Part shown: positions 42,469-55,783 of the stretch, in pieces
Numbering within the stretch: position 1 is the first letter of the stretch
How the letters are laid out: each line of letters starts with the position of its first letter
Source: Glebionis coronaria
Taxonomy: Eukaryota; Streptophyta; Magnoliopsida; Asterales; Asteraceae
Direction of reading: 5' to 3'
Assembly: GCA_025667525.1 (NCBI GenBank)
Contig: CM046878.1
Coordinates: 574,038,868 to 574,102,867 of the forward strand
Length of the DNA: 64,000 nucleotides
Notes under the pieces: model-generated
What the model was told of the DNA's origin: nothing
Database searches by the model: none
The model's input: the letters and a program-made list of their open reading frames with translations, nothing else
Position numbers and translations under genes: made by a program

Positions 42469-45400
42469 TGTGACAATCAGTCAATTTATGGTCAATATTT
42501 TATTCTCAATATTTATTTAAAAATATTATTTTATGAACTCACTTATTTTTGGGAAGTAATTTGGATTTACGTCTTGAAGTAGCGTCGACTACGTCTAAAC
42601 CATAGGATTCAACGTTACGTGCTTACGTTTACATACACCGTCTTTGGTGACAGTCCGACATTTCAGAAAATAAATTTATCTGTGAATATTATTTTGAGAT
42701 TTTAAATTTGTGTTGGTTCATAAACTCACAAATTTACGAGAAGAGACTAGGACTTACGATTTTATTTTAACGTCCTTTACGACTAAACCGGAAACCTTAG
42801 GATTACGTATTTACGTTTTCGAACTCCGTTTTTGATGAGACAATTTTTATTAGATTCGTTTTGTGTCGTTGATTCATAATTTATAAAAACGTTTTTCTTA
42901 AAACGACCTGAGGGCACTTAAAACGAGGAAACTAGAATCGAGGAGTACCCGTAAATTAGTGGGATGAAACAAGTATACACTTGTCTCACCCCCACTATGG
43001 GTGGCAAGACAAGTTACCAACACACCACTTTAGTGTCAACATAACACACACTCTAAGGACACTTGTCCTTAGAGCCTTACAAACCACTTAACACAAAACT
43101 AGCTAAACCAAAACAACTTTCTCATACATGCAAAAACAAGAGAAGGAAAAATTCTCCATCCCTCTTTCTCTCCCTATCTTGAACGTCCAACATCACTCCC
43201 ACAATCACCATCCATCAAAATTCAACCATAAACATCATCTAGAATCAACATATGTTGATTGCTACATAAAAAGAAGGTGATTGGAGGTGATTTTAACAAG
43301 TAAAAAGGAAATTTTATGGAGTCCAAGGGCTGATTTTCAAGAAGGTATTCATACCTATGAAGATCTCAAAAAGTTCATTTGCCAAGTTAAAGATGTGGTG
43401 ACAAGAACCAAGCCTTGTTCATCAAAATCTCATCATTTCATCACTTTGGTGGTATAGATATTATTTCTTCCTATCATCTTGTTATTTTTGATTATGTAAT
43501 CTTGTATTTCTTTCACTTATGTATATGTATATGATGATGAATGATGATTAAAAATATTGTGTGGGGATTTGGTGTTGATAAACATGCTTAAAAAGATGAA
43601 AAACTATAAGAAACAAGGTTAAAATCTTGCTTAATTTAGATGGCTGTATAAAACAGTAAGAAATCATATGGTAAACTGGTAAAATGAATTGAATAGATTG
43701 ATATACAGTAAGCTATGGGTCTTGTACACATGTGAGAGTTGTCCATGCAATGGAATCATTGTAATGAGTGAGATATGATCAAAACAAGTTTAAGGTACAA
43801 ATCTGAGTTCACTGTTTTAGACGATTTTTAGAAACTACTTAGAGGATGATTCAACAGTAGCTATAGCAGAGTTAAATGGAGCACATATCATATAGTTTAT
43901 GTGATAAAAATTTGAGCTTCTATCTCCATATAGAACTCTAGATATGGCAGTTTTGGTGAAGATGAGAATAAAAATCAGATTTTGGAAATTAAAGTATAAT
44001 ATTATTATATAAGCACTCAAAATTATATTGTATAAAATGTAAAAGAAAAACCCACTAACTTATGGATTTTATTTATATAAATATGTAAAAGGTTAATCAA
44101 ATGGATAAATATATAAATGGTGGTGAAATAATGTTTATAAGTAATAAAAACTATAAACATGATTTTTACGACTTTTTCAGCTATTGCCGTAAAATTAACG
44201 TTTTTGTTAAATAAAACTTAGATGGTTGGACCCGTCTAATGAAAACTTTATAAAACTTATATACTGATATATAGACATGTATAACAAGTAAAAACCGATA
44301 AAACCCGAGCTATAAGAAATACGGACATTTACAAGCTAATTAAACATATTGGACTAATAATTGGACTAAATAAGATAAAAACTTGTAAAAAGAACTTATT
44401 GGGCTTAACCCATTTAGGCCCAACTTGTAAAGTTTAAGTAATGATAAAATAAGTATAACATGGATTAAAACAAGTTAAAGAACTTACAATAAGTTTATTG
44501 GACATAAAACACGTAAAAGGGTAAAACTAGTATAAAAGTTATCGACATATAACACTAAAATGAGTAAACGAGAATATGTAAACCCACTTGATCATCATAT
44601 ATATATATAATCATCATATGTATACATAATTGTTATTTTTATAAAGTCATTGGACAAACGTCTAAGACCGAGTATTATTTGTCTAGGTTTCCGTGATTGA
44701 AGCACGTACCGTACGTCCGAATTGCCGATAACCCGTCTTCCCACATCAACGTGAGTTCATAGCCTCGCACTCTTTTAAATGTTTTTATAAATGTTTTATA
44801 AACCCGCGAGGGAGATAACATGATAGTTTTTATAAAATAGGACACCATTTGTCCCGATTGTTTGTTTATTAATTTGGACCCGAATGATTGAATGACCCGA
44901 TTGTATGACCCGATAAATGATTAAAGGACCCGATAGATGAAATTAAATGGATTATTAAAGTTAGGTTATGTCACTAAAAGTCCCATTAGCATGAATTGTG
45001 AACTACCGGGATTTGGTAGACGCTTGTGCATATAATAGTACTATTTGGGGACGATCATCCCAGTTCGCGCCTTGACGGTTGATCCCCGTCGTGCCACATT
45101 GATTGGTAAGAGAATTTATGTATGAGAAGATTTCCATAGCGTGACCTTTGTGACGACACGCTACTTTAGATGGGCAAAATTGGTATCGGGTTAGCTACCC
45201 GTTGTTGGTTTAGTAAGGTAACAATGTCATGCGGCTTATAATAATACAAAAACTTAACGAAATACTACTAGACGCTCCGAATTACAATGTATTGCCTGAC
45301 TAGCAATACAGGGTCATACCATTGATATTATGTTCGTGTTTTGGTTTTCATAACCATATTCATATAACGGTTTTTATTTTTATACAACGTCATAAGACGT

Positions 45401-45903
45401 ATTATATGATGTTTTTACGACATTGGCTCGTATAATGATTTTTAAAGCAAATGCCTATATTATGAATTTTGATAAGGATTTGTATAAAATGACTTTGGCT
45501 ATTTTATGGCCTATTAAAATGATTTGTACCAAATGATTTTCAGTAATAATTTTATACTGATATTATATTGATGGATTTTATTAAACTCTATGAATTCACT
45601 CGGCGTTATCGCTGACCTTTTCTTTTAACATGTTTTATCTCAGGTACTTGAAGGTAATTCTCGGGAAGACGACAAGAATTCATGGCCCGCACTTAAACAA
45701 TATTTTCCATTCAATTACTTTGTAAAACTTTGTATGAAATAATATGACTTGGGACCGATGTAACTTTGATCTTTATGAATGGAAATGATTTATTATTAAA
45801 CGACGCGATTTTTATGCGTTGTCTATGATGTGAGTATTGTGCTATCCCGTAACACCAACTAGTCTTCCGCTGTACTGAGTTGTATAAATTTGGGGGTGTT
45901 ACA
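42469..45903 (+). repeat. 5' LTR of element G
   Basis: 3,435 bp without any believable ORF. Near its start is a stretch rich in ACTTACG/ACGTTTACG words; further on are CCCGA-rich phrases near 44870-44940 (GACCCGAT repeated four times or more). Confidence 0.9.
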
Positions 45904-45905
45904 GT

Positions 45906-45918
45906 TTGGTACCAGAGC
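45906..45918 (+). other. Primer binding site of element G
   Basis: TTGGTACCAGAGC three bases after the LTR end, close to the tRNA-Met site TGGTATCAGAGC with T-to-C at one position; it sets the plus orientation. Confidence 0.7.
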
Positions 45919-46379
45919 TCTCGTTATAGAGAACGAAAGATTTTTAAAAACTAAGGTTTTGAATAAAACATTTCAAAATCTTTTAACTAAAGACATTTTT
46001 CTAAAAATGTCTAAAAATCTTTTGACTATAACGGTGTCGAAGAATTCCCGAGTTACCGACAAGGCCAAGACTGAGAAGTGTTATTTTAATATATATATAT
46101 ATATAACTTGGATTATATATATATGATGTAATTTTATTACATGATTTTTTGATGATTATTTTGATTTTTATACGAGGTATTTATACGACGTAGATTGTCA
46201 CAAGAAACCCTAAATCCCCTAGTAAATTAATCGAAGCTATTCTCGTAGGAATTCTAGCTATCCTAGATCTAAACCAAGTTGCGGATATTTATGATGCCAA
46301 CAAATGGTTGAAATTCGTATAAGTGTAGATATTAGTTGATTGCGATATTGAAGAAGAATTTGCAAGATTAAATCTGATA

Positions 46380-46600
46380 TCGATGTCATGACGATCTTTC
46401 CTTATAGAGTGGAGTTTGACAAAACATTACCACCTAGAAAGATGTCCTCTGATTCGTTGTCATCCAATTCTTAAATTGAAATTGAAAGGGTGAATGTTGC
46501 ACTTGAGGCTGTCATTGGAACCATTACCCAAAAGCCTCATGCCACTAATACCTTTCCGAGAAGTCTAGTTGAATGATCAAGTCATTTCATACTAGTGACT
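46380..46600 (+). pseudogene. Trace of gypsy gag, element G
   Basis: Near 46429 the plus strand reads LPPRKMSSDSLSSNS followed by a stop and IEIERVNVALEAVIG, resembling the start of a Tekay-type gag. Nothing recognisable follows. The stretch 46600-48500 shows no domain I can name. Confidence 0.35.
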
Positions 46601-48499
46601 CATTTGATAATTGTTGTTGTAAGAGCTATAGGATTGGAAATTAATTATTGATTTATAACGAGCTTTTATTACTCTATTAAGGTTTATGAATAAGATTGAA
46701 AGTATTGGAAAAATGAGGTAGGATATCGAATTAAGTATAAAATTGGTTGAAACTTGAATAAAGTAAAATTTAACCCGTATGAAATATGATATTGATAAGA
46801 GGAAGTCGTTAAGTCCTCTGATTGAATTATAAGGTTTTAATTGATTGTTAGTTTGTGTTAAGGGCTGTTCCTAGGCCACTGTCCACTGACGAGGATGCCC
46901 AGTGTCCAATAAATAAATTGAAGAAATCTTCTTCTGAATTGAGACCGATGGATCCTCTGGGACATGTAGAACACCTAATGACTCTTGTAGATTAGTATTC
47001 ATTATGGTATCTTTTAAAAATCCCTAACTTAACTAAGATATCAGTTGTAGATTAGTATTCATTATGTTACCGTACAATTTTGACTTATTTGTGATTAATG
47101 AAAAGACTACCTTTGATTGCTAAATCCTACATGTATCGATGTTATCTATCTTTTATTTCTTCATCCTAATGTTCGCATTAGTGATGCAACCATTGAACAA
47201 GTACTCATCTTGATTTGAGTTACGTTGTGAATCATTCTTCGTGAGTGCCATCGAGATCATGAACCTCATGATTATTTGGCTAAGCTCATTTCCTATCATA
47301 TTATAGTTAGTTCTTGGTGAACAACTCTTCATCACTCTTTTGCAGATCACACATCGTTTTTATAAAGTTAAAACGGTATCCTTTGAGAAAAATTGAATTT
47401 TCATCACTATAAGGATTATTCATAGTGAGATTTATAAGTGATTGTTATTGAAATGAAATTGTTTATGAAAAGCTTTGGAAACTTAATTATTTCCATAAAC
47501 AAAGAAAATCTTTGCAAATTTATTTTTGATTCTTATTTAAGAATTAAGCATGAAAATGTTTTATTATAAACATGATGATAAAATTTTGACGAACTGAGTA
47601 TTGCATCGTTAATCTTGAAATTGTATATAGTTGCGCGCCTACATACAATTTGGAATGGACCATGCAAGACTGATTAGTAGTCACCATAAAACTGATTAAT
47701 AAGCACTAAAGTTTCTTTAAAGATTGTGAAAGATTAAAATTTTAGGAGATCTGCAAGAAGTGAAAATAGGGACATAGTGTTAGGGACACCTACATATGTG
47801 CCTGTAGCATCTATTCTTCTGAGTCGAATTTACTCATCTGTGGAAATTGTCTTATTTGACAATTGACGATTCTTTCTTGTCCAATTCTCTCGTAGTGAGA
47901 TTCTTAGGAAAAATATCTGATTACCGAGTGTTGATACCCGACTGGATGTATCGACGTTCCTATCATTTCTTTTGATTTGATTTCATTTGAATGACCTGGG
48001 TAACGATCCGAGGAGCTTTCGAATGCGTACTCAAATTATGAAAACATGGATATATTCATATTAGTTAAATGTTTTCGTCTGTATCTGATTTGAAATTCTC
48101 TCGCATAGATTATGCGTTGACCTTACTCTTTTAATAGTAGTTGTGTCTCCATATATCCTTGAACTTGTGAAGGATTATGAGTTATTATTAGTCTTTTGAG
48201 AAGTTCACATCTTATCAACGGCAATGCAACTGGAAGGTTGATAGTGCCCGTAGAATGGATTGATTGATTATGACATGACGAAATTGTCTTAATTGATGGG
48301 AACTCAAGTAGAATTCCCCTAAATGATAAGATGTTGATTATCAAAAATGATCTAAATAATTCTTGGTGGATGACCATATCCTGCATTTAGACTTGAAATT
48401 ATACCGTGAATGGTTGTGAATTAGTCATAGATATTAAAATCTAGAAAGAACTTAATATGAATTTATTGAAAAGATGTTTATGTTATCTGAAACTTTAGG

Positions 48500-49070
48500 A
48501 GGTATTTGTTGGTAAATTACCTAGACTTTTGCTATTAAGGCAAGTTGAAATTGGTATTGATTATGTTTCCGGTGCTGCACTTGTGGCTTGTGCACTGTAC
48601 GTCAGCACCATCTGAATTTAAGGAATTACCGTACAACTGAGAGAGTTGTCGGAGAAAGATTTTATTATACCAAGCCTGTCATCCTGAAGAGCTATGGTGT
48701 TATCATTCCTTATATTTATAGATTACTGTGACTGAGTAAATTGACAATCGAAAACGATATCCATAACTCGAAATGGAAGATTTGTTCGATCATTTACAAG
48801 GTTCTAGTGTATGTTTTAAAGATTTGATCCATAGCATGGTTATCATCAACTTCGCATCTACGAAGGAGATTATGTATTCCAATCACTACATCTGGTACTT
48901 GTAATGAACATTATGAGTTTCACGTGATGTCGTTTGGATTGACTAATACACATGTAGCATTCATAAATTTGGTGAATCACGTGTGTAGGCTGTAATTTGA
49001 TAAATTCATGCTCGTGATCATTAAGGACTATATGTTTGTATATAAGAATAAGAATGAGTTAATAATTATT
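48500..49070 (+). pseudogene. Gypsy reverse transcriptase remnant, element G
   Basis: Across shifting frames one reads the usual order: RQVEIGIDYVSGAA (end of protease/start of RT), LRELSEKDFI, HGYHQLRIYEGDY, then NEHYEFHVMSFGLTNT near 48905-48955 and FDKFMLVIIKDYMFVYKNKNE near 49000-49060. The last corresponds to the FIDDILIYS catalytic block, with the catalytic DD lost. Stops and frameshifts are frequent, so no product is possible. The stretch 49080-50120, where RNase H belongs, is AT-rich and unrecognisable. Confidence 0.75.
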
Positions 49071-50129
49071 TATAGATTGCCCTGAATTGGCCGAACAATG
49101 AAAACATGTACCTTAAATATTTAACATAAGACTTAAGACTTAATCCTTTACATAAAATGACCGTTGGATTAATAATGGTAAGATGTATGCATATAGACTC
49201 TTCAAAAATTAAGAGCCCTTTTAAGACTTTGGATTTTACCAAAAAGAAATGGAAATATGTTTTGACAAAAGTTTTAACAAAGAATTTTTAAGGGATTATT
49301 CCCTTATACACAAAACCATTTAACTAAACTTCTGTTTAGGGGTAAATGTTTTTGTATACCTCAAGATAACTTAAGAAGGAATGAGGAAACCATTTAAACC
49401 ATAACTTGAAATTTGAAACGATAATTTTTGCCTTTTAACTAAGAAAATTTTGACCAAAATATAACCAAAGATTTTTCAAACATTTACGAATCTTATTAAT
49501 TATTTTCGATAAATCAACCAAAAATCTTGTTAATTAAATTCAAATTTATTTTTGAACATTTTATATAATTGGTCGAACTAAGAAATTTAAAATTTTTACG
49601 TTTACGCTTCATAAAAATTAACTAATAATTATTTAATTAATTATAATAATTATCGACGCTTTAGACGTCAGATTGAGTAAAACGGAAAAAAATGGTAGAT
49701 GAGACGAAACTGAAAACTTAGAAAATATGAAGGAAGGTGAGCGTAATTACTGACGCATAATATAGGAAGAATATCTGAGTGAATTATGGACATGATAATT
49801 ATAACATCATGAGAGGTGAATATAGATACCGACACATTATGTAGAAAAGATAAAGAATCAATTAAGATGTATTTCTTGATAATGAAGGTACAAAATAATT
49901 TGCCGAATGATACAAAAACAAACAATGTTTGTAAAAAGGATAATATAGATAATAAAAAGGGATTCGCGACTAATGTGAACCATTAGAATTGAGAAGCCGA
50001 TAGCGTTAAATGTTTTAAAGACCACATGTGATTGTCTAAATATGGAGGATTGTGAGATATAGTTATGTTGGAATTTGTAAGTATAAGTATTCTATTTAGG
50101 TCATTTATGACTAAAAGTATCTTTGTCTG

Positions 50130-51240
50130 AAGAAGTTGTACTAATGACAAATTATGAAGGCAGACATCGCCTCATACATTAGTAAACGTTTAGCTATTGC
50201 AAAGGTCATCATCTGAATTTGATTCGATTTGGGTCATCGTCGACAGACTGACCAAATCTGCTAATATCATTCCCGTTAATGATAAATGCAAAAGAGTTAT
50301 GTAAACATAGTGTGCCTGTATCAAACATCTTTATCAAGATCCTCGCTTCGTACCGAATTTCTTGAGATTTGCTCAGAAATCATTGAGAACGAACATTGAT
50401 GAGAGTACTATGTACCACCCCAATCGAAGGGACGAGGTAAAGTAACGATACAAAATACTATAAGTGCTACTTTATGTTTGAATGATTGACCTTTGGTAAT
50501 GAACGTATAATCGTTTTCCTTTGGAAGGATTATCATTGATAATCATCGTATTAGGATCGAGAACTAATCTTGTTAGGATCTATATTAGAGCATCTGTAAG
50601 CAAGAGTTGAGATAAAGACACCTGACATACACCCATTGTGAGTTGGACATGTCTTTTAGGTTTAAGGTTTCCTATGATGGCGAACCTATCCTTGCAAAAT
50701 ACCTGACCCGCGAGATCTGAAATGATTGTTGAAATTAGGATCTGATTATTGACAGCCGGTAGTGGGCAAGAGGTTATGTGAATATGAAATGTAGATCTTG
50801 AAGTGCCAAATAGGTAGCGAAGTTATGCCACAATTTTTAACCTTGGAAAAATGAATTCATGATTTGACAAATCATGGGATATAAGTCCCCGTTGTATGGG
50901 ACCATTGAGATGATGTAAAAGTTGGGATTAAAAGGCATATAAGCTGGATCTACCCTAGGACTTCAAGAACTGCGTGTATTATGTTTCGTAGATCGAACTT
51001 GATAAAATATCTATCAAGTGAAAATCTTATTATTCTTAGTAGAGCTTAGATCGGCGAAAAGTTGCATTCATCAAAAACCCGTGAACATCATGGATAGAGA
51101 AAGTAAGTCAACATTAAGCCTGATCTTATTCCCGTAGTTATGTTTGATGAAACTCGCGTATTATAATGAATTGCACTTATGAGAAAAGATCGGATGTGGA
51201 GGAAATACCCACATGGCTTTAACTCTATAAGAAGCGAGTA
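50130..51240 (+). pseudogene. Gypsy integrase and C-terminal remnant, element G
   Basis: Near 50155: KADIASYISKRL. Near 50225-50290: FDSIWVIVDRLTKSANII and PVNDK, containing a catalytic Asp context. Near 50340-50440: YQDPRFVPNF, then STMYHPN. Near 50955-51110: scattered matches to the integrase C-terminal tail of chromoviruses (FRRSNLIKYLSSENLI, ELRSAKKLH, IMDRES). Many stops and shifts are present. The polypurine tract is weak: TTTAGGGGTAAATGC before the 3' LTR. Confidence 0.7.
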
Positions 51241-51290
51241 GTAAGGTAAGATGATCTTTGAGGACAAAGATCCTGTTTAGGGGTAAATGC

Positions 51291-54200
51291 TGTGACAATC
51301 CGTCAATTTATGGTCAATATTTTATTCTCAATATTTATTTGAAATTATTATTTTATGAACTCACTTATTTTTGGGAAGTAATTTGGATTTACGTCTTGAA
51401 GTAGCGTCGACTACGTCTAAACCATAGGATTCAACGTTACGTGCTTACGTTTACATACACCGTCTTTGGTGACAGTCCGACATTTCAGAAAATAAATTTG
51501 TCTGTGAATATTATTTTGAGATTTTAAATTTGTGTTGGTTCATAAACTCACAAATTTACGAGAAGAGACTAGGACTTACGATTTTATTTTAACGTCCTTT
51601 ACGACTAAACCGGAAACCTTAGGATTACGTATTTACGTTTTCGAACTCCGTTTTTGATGAGACAATTTTTATTAGATTTGTTTTGTGTCGTTGATTCATA
51701 ATTTATAAAAACGTTTTTCTTAAAACGACCCGAGGGCACTTAAAACGAGGAAACTAGAATCGAGGAGTACCCGTAAATTAGTGGGGATGAAACAAGTATA
51801 CACTTGTCTCACCCCCACTATGGGTGGCAAGACAAGTTACCAACACACCACTTTGGTGTCAACATAACACACACTCTAAGGACACTTGTCCTTAGAGCCT
51901 TACAAACCACTTAACACAAAACTAGCTAAACCAAAACAACTTTCTCATACATGCAAAAACAAGAGAAGGAAAAATTCTCCATCCCTCTTTCTCTCCCTAT
52001 CTTGAACGTCCAACATCACTCCCACAATCAACATCCATCAAAATTCAACCATAAACATCATCTAGAATCAACATATGTTGATTGCTACATAAAAGAAGGT
52101 GATTGGAGGTGATTTTAACAAGTAAAAAGGAAATTTTATGGAGTCCAAGGGCTGATTTTCAAGAAGGTATTCATACCTATGAAGATCTCAAAAAGTTCAT
52201 TTGCCAAGTTAAAGATGTGGTGACAAGAACCAAGCCTTGTTCATCAAAATCTCATCATTTCATCACTTTGGTGGTATAGAGATTATTTCTTCCTATCATC
52301 TTGTTATTTTTGATTATGTAATCTTGTATTTCTTTCACTTATGTATATGTATATGATGATGAATGATGATTAAAAATATTGTGTGGGGATTTGGTATTGA
52401 TAAACATGCTTAAAAAGATGAAAAACTATAAGAAACAAGGTTAAAATCTTGCTTAATTTAGATGGCTGTATAAAACAGTAAGAAATCATACGGTAAAATG
52501 GTAAAATGAATTGAATAGATTGATATACAGTAAGCTATGGGTCTTGTACACATGTGAGAGTTGTCCATGCAATGGAATTATTGTAATGAGTGAGATATGA
52601 TCAAAACAAGTTTAAGGTACAAATCTGAGTTCACTGTTTTGGACGATTTTTAGAAAATACTTAGAGGATGATTCAACAGTAGCTATAGAAGAGTTAAATG
52701 GAGCACATATGATGTAGTTTATGTGATAAAAATTTGAGCTTCTATCTCCATATAGAACTCTAGATATGGCAGTTTTGGTGAAGATGAGAATAAAAATCAG
52801 ATTTTGGAAATTAAAGTATAATATTATTATATAAGCACTCAAAATTATATTGTATAAAATGTAAAAGAAAAACCCACTAACTTATGGATTTTTTTTATAT
52901 AAATATGTAAAAGGTTAATCAAATGGATAAATTATATAAATGGTTGTGAAATAATGTTTATAAGTAATAAAAACTATAAACATGATTTTTACGACTTTTT
53001 CGGCTATTGCCGTAAAATTAACGTTTTTGTTAAATAAAACTTAGATGGTTGGACCCGTCTAATGAAAACTTTATAAAACTTATATACTGATATATAGACA
53101 TGTATAACAAGTAAAAACCGATAAAACCCGAGCTATAAGAAATACGGACATTTACCAGCTAATTAAGCATATTGGACTAATAATTGGACTAAATAAGATA
53201 AAAACTTGTAAAAAGAACTTATTGGGCTTAACCCATTTAGGCCCAACTTGTAAAGTTTAAGTACTGATAAAATAAGTATAACATGGATTAAAACAAGTTA
53301 AAGAACTTACAATAAGTTTATTGGACATAAAACACGTAAAAGGGTAAAACTAGTAAACTGGTATAAAAGTTATCGACATATAGCACTAAAATGAGTAAAC
53401 GAGAATATGTAAACCCACTTGATCATCATATATATATAATCATCATATGTATACATAATTGTTATTTTTATAAAGTCATTGGACAAACGTCTAAGACCGT
53501 GTATTATTTGTCTAGGTTTCCGTGATTGAAGCACGTACCGTACGTCCGAATTGCCGATAACCCGTCTTCCCACATCAACGTGAGTTCATAGCCTCGCACT
53601 CTTTTAAATGTTTTTATAAATGTTTTATAAACCCGCGAGGGAGATAACATGATAGTTTTTATAAAATAGGACACCATTTGTCCCGATTGTTTATTTATTA
53701 ATTTGGACCCGAATGATTGAATGACCCGATTGTATGACCCGATAAATGATTAAAGGACCCGATAGATGAAATTAAATGGATTATTAAAGTTAGGTTATGT
53801 CACTAAAAGTCCCATTAGCATGAATTGTGAACTACCGGGATTTGGTAGACGCTTGTGCATATAATAGTACTATTTGGGGACGATCATCCCAGTTCGCGCC
53901 TTGACGGTTGATCCCCGTAGTGCCACATTGATTGGTAAGCGAATTTATGTATGAGAAGATTTCCATAGCGTGACCTTTGTGACGACACGCTACTTTAGAT
54001 GGGCAAAATTGGTATCGGGTTAGCTACCCGTTGTTGGTTTAGTAAGGTAACAATGTCATGCGGCTTAATAATCCAAAAACTTAACGAAATACTACTAGAC
54101 GCTCCGAATTACAATGTATTGCCTGACTAGCAATACAGGGTCATACCATTGATATTATGTTCGTGTTTTGGTTTTCATAACCATATTCATATAACGGTTT

Positions 54201-54730
54201 TTATTTTTATACAACGTCATAAGACGTATTGTATGATGTTTTTACGACATTGGCTCGTATAATGATTTTTAAGGCAAATGCCTATATTATGATTTTCGAT
54301 AAGGATTTGTATAAAATGACTTTGGCTATTTTATGGCCTATTAAAATGATTTGTACCAAATGATTTTCAGTAATAATTTTATACTGATATTATATTGATG
54401 GATTTTATTAAACTCTATGAATTCACTCGGCGTTATCGCTGACCTTTTCTTTTAACATGTTTTATCTCATGTACTTGAAGGTAATTCTCGGGAAGACGAC
54501 AAGAATTCATGGCCCGCACTTAAACAATATTTTCCATTCAAATACTTTGTAAAACTTTGTATGAAATAATATGACTTGGGACCGATGTAACTTTGATCTT
54601 TATGAATGGAAATGATTTATTATTAAACGACGCGATTTTTATGCGTTGTCTATGATGTGAGTATTGTGCTATCCCGTAACACCAACTAGTCTTCCGATGT
54701 ACTGAGTTTTATAAATTTGGGGGTGTTACA
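51291..54730 (+). repeat. 3' LTR of element G
   Basis: 3,440 bp, matching 42469-45903 almost base for base, with a few small indels such as an extra GTAAACTG near 53353. Confidence 0.92.
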
Positions 54731-55251
54731 TCCAATGCCGCTTGGGATATTATTAAAAATAAGTCTCGTGTGCAAACCAAGAGTGTTTGGAACAATGTAG
54801 CCAGTGCTAGTACTAGTGACAGCGACAAGCGACTTGACAAAATCACTACGCTTCTTGAATCGCTTGTTACCCACACCGCTTCCAACACCAACAGCATCAA
54901 CGCTAAAAATGCTCACGACGCTCAAGTTAATGCTGTTAGCCAACAATGTGAAATATGCGGGGGTCCTCACTCTTACACCACTTGTACCGCCACCCAAGAC
55001 TATCCTTCTAAGAATGTGAATACAGCATACGGTACCTATCCTCCGGCCGCTTATCAAGCTCGCCCTCAAGGAGACCGCAACTTGCTTAGCTACCGTTCGA
55101 ACAACTATCTCTCACCACCCGGTTTTCCTCCTAACAACCCAAACCAAAAACAAAACCTAAATCGCCCTCCTCAACAACAACAACAACCTCGTGCACCATA
55201 CATACCACCTCACAAACAACCATATCCACCTCAAAGAAACAACCAAGTTTA
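54731..55251 (+). pseudogene. Athila gag, second copy, right piece
   Basis: Continues the second gag copy after element G: SNAAWDII, the knuckle-like CEICGGPHSYTTC and the Gln/Pro-rich tail ending with NNQV. The frame is open here, whereas the first copy has one-base indels at the equivalents of 54961 and 55125. About a dozen substitutions separate the two copies over ~520 bp. Confidence 0.88.
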
Positions 55252-55778
55252 TGTTGGGAATAAATTAAGGCCAGATCACTTGAGCGCTGACAAGAACAAT
55301 TCAAGCGTTGACAAGAGCAAAGCAAGCGCTGACAGCTCAAGCGTTGACAAGTTAAAGTCAAGCGTTGATACATTGAAGACAAGCACTGATGGAAGATATA
55401 ATCTACACATTTATTATATTCTAGAATACTTCTAGTAAGGATAGAAACGACAATGTATTTTCTATGTTTATCTTTACCTAGAATAGCTGATACGTAGCTT
55501 ATTGTACAAGGCTTCTTGTATCTATAAAAGAAGGCCTTTAGGTTAATGTTCAATATCAAGTTTTACATAAGTTTTCGTTCATAAACATCTTTCATTGTAA
55601 GCAAGTTCGACATTGATAATCAAAGTGAAAGTTTGTTTATATCTTGTATGTTCTTGTTTAAGTGTTAAATTCCGCATAACACTTAGATTCACAAAGCATA
55701 TACAAAGGTTTCTCTACGTGTTATACTTGATCTAATCTCGTATACACAAAGCTAATCGATCTAAGTTTGGGATCAACA
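55252..55778 (+). repeat. Solo LTR of element D family in Athila gag
   Basis: 527 bp, full-length D LTR with GTTTA on both sides (55247-55251 and 55779-55783). It sits at exactly the same gag position as element D in the first copy and has the same target duplication. Internal D sequence was removed, as expected from LTR-LTR recombination. Confidence 0.95.
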
Positions 55779-55783
55779 GTTTA

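Larger units (their letters stand above)
42469..54730 (+). mobile_element. Element G: gypsy element (chromovirus-like) with decayed pol
   Basis: LTRs of 3,435 and 3,440 bp (TGTGACAATC...GGTGTTACA), flanked by TCCAA at 42464-42468 and 54731-54735. The internal region is 5.4 kb and holds only wrecked gag and pol in the plus direction. The order reverse transcriptase then integrase identifies Ty3/gypsy; the C-terminal strings resemble Tekay/Del chromoviruses. The two LTRs are almost identical by eye, while pol has stops every few dozen codons. Confidence 0.9.

Noticed and set aside
43835..44020. Small ORF repeated in both LTRs of element G (also 52612-52842)
   Set aside because: Present twice only because the LTR is present twice; composition is hydrophobic AT-rich and the start and length differ between copies.
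47153..48386. Small minus-strand ORFs inside element G
   Set aside because: Short, no features, and they lie in decayed plus-strand gypsy sequence.
55252..55778. Independent second insertion of the D family
   Set aside because: Same base position and same GTTTA target duplication as D in the first gag copy; duplication of one event is far more likely.
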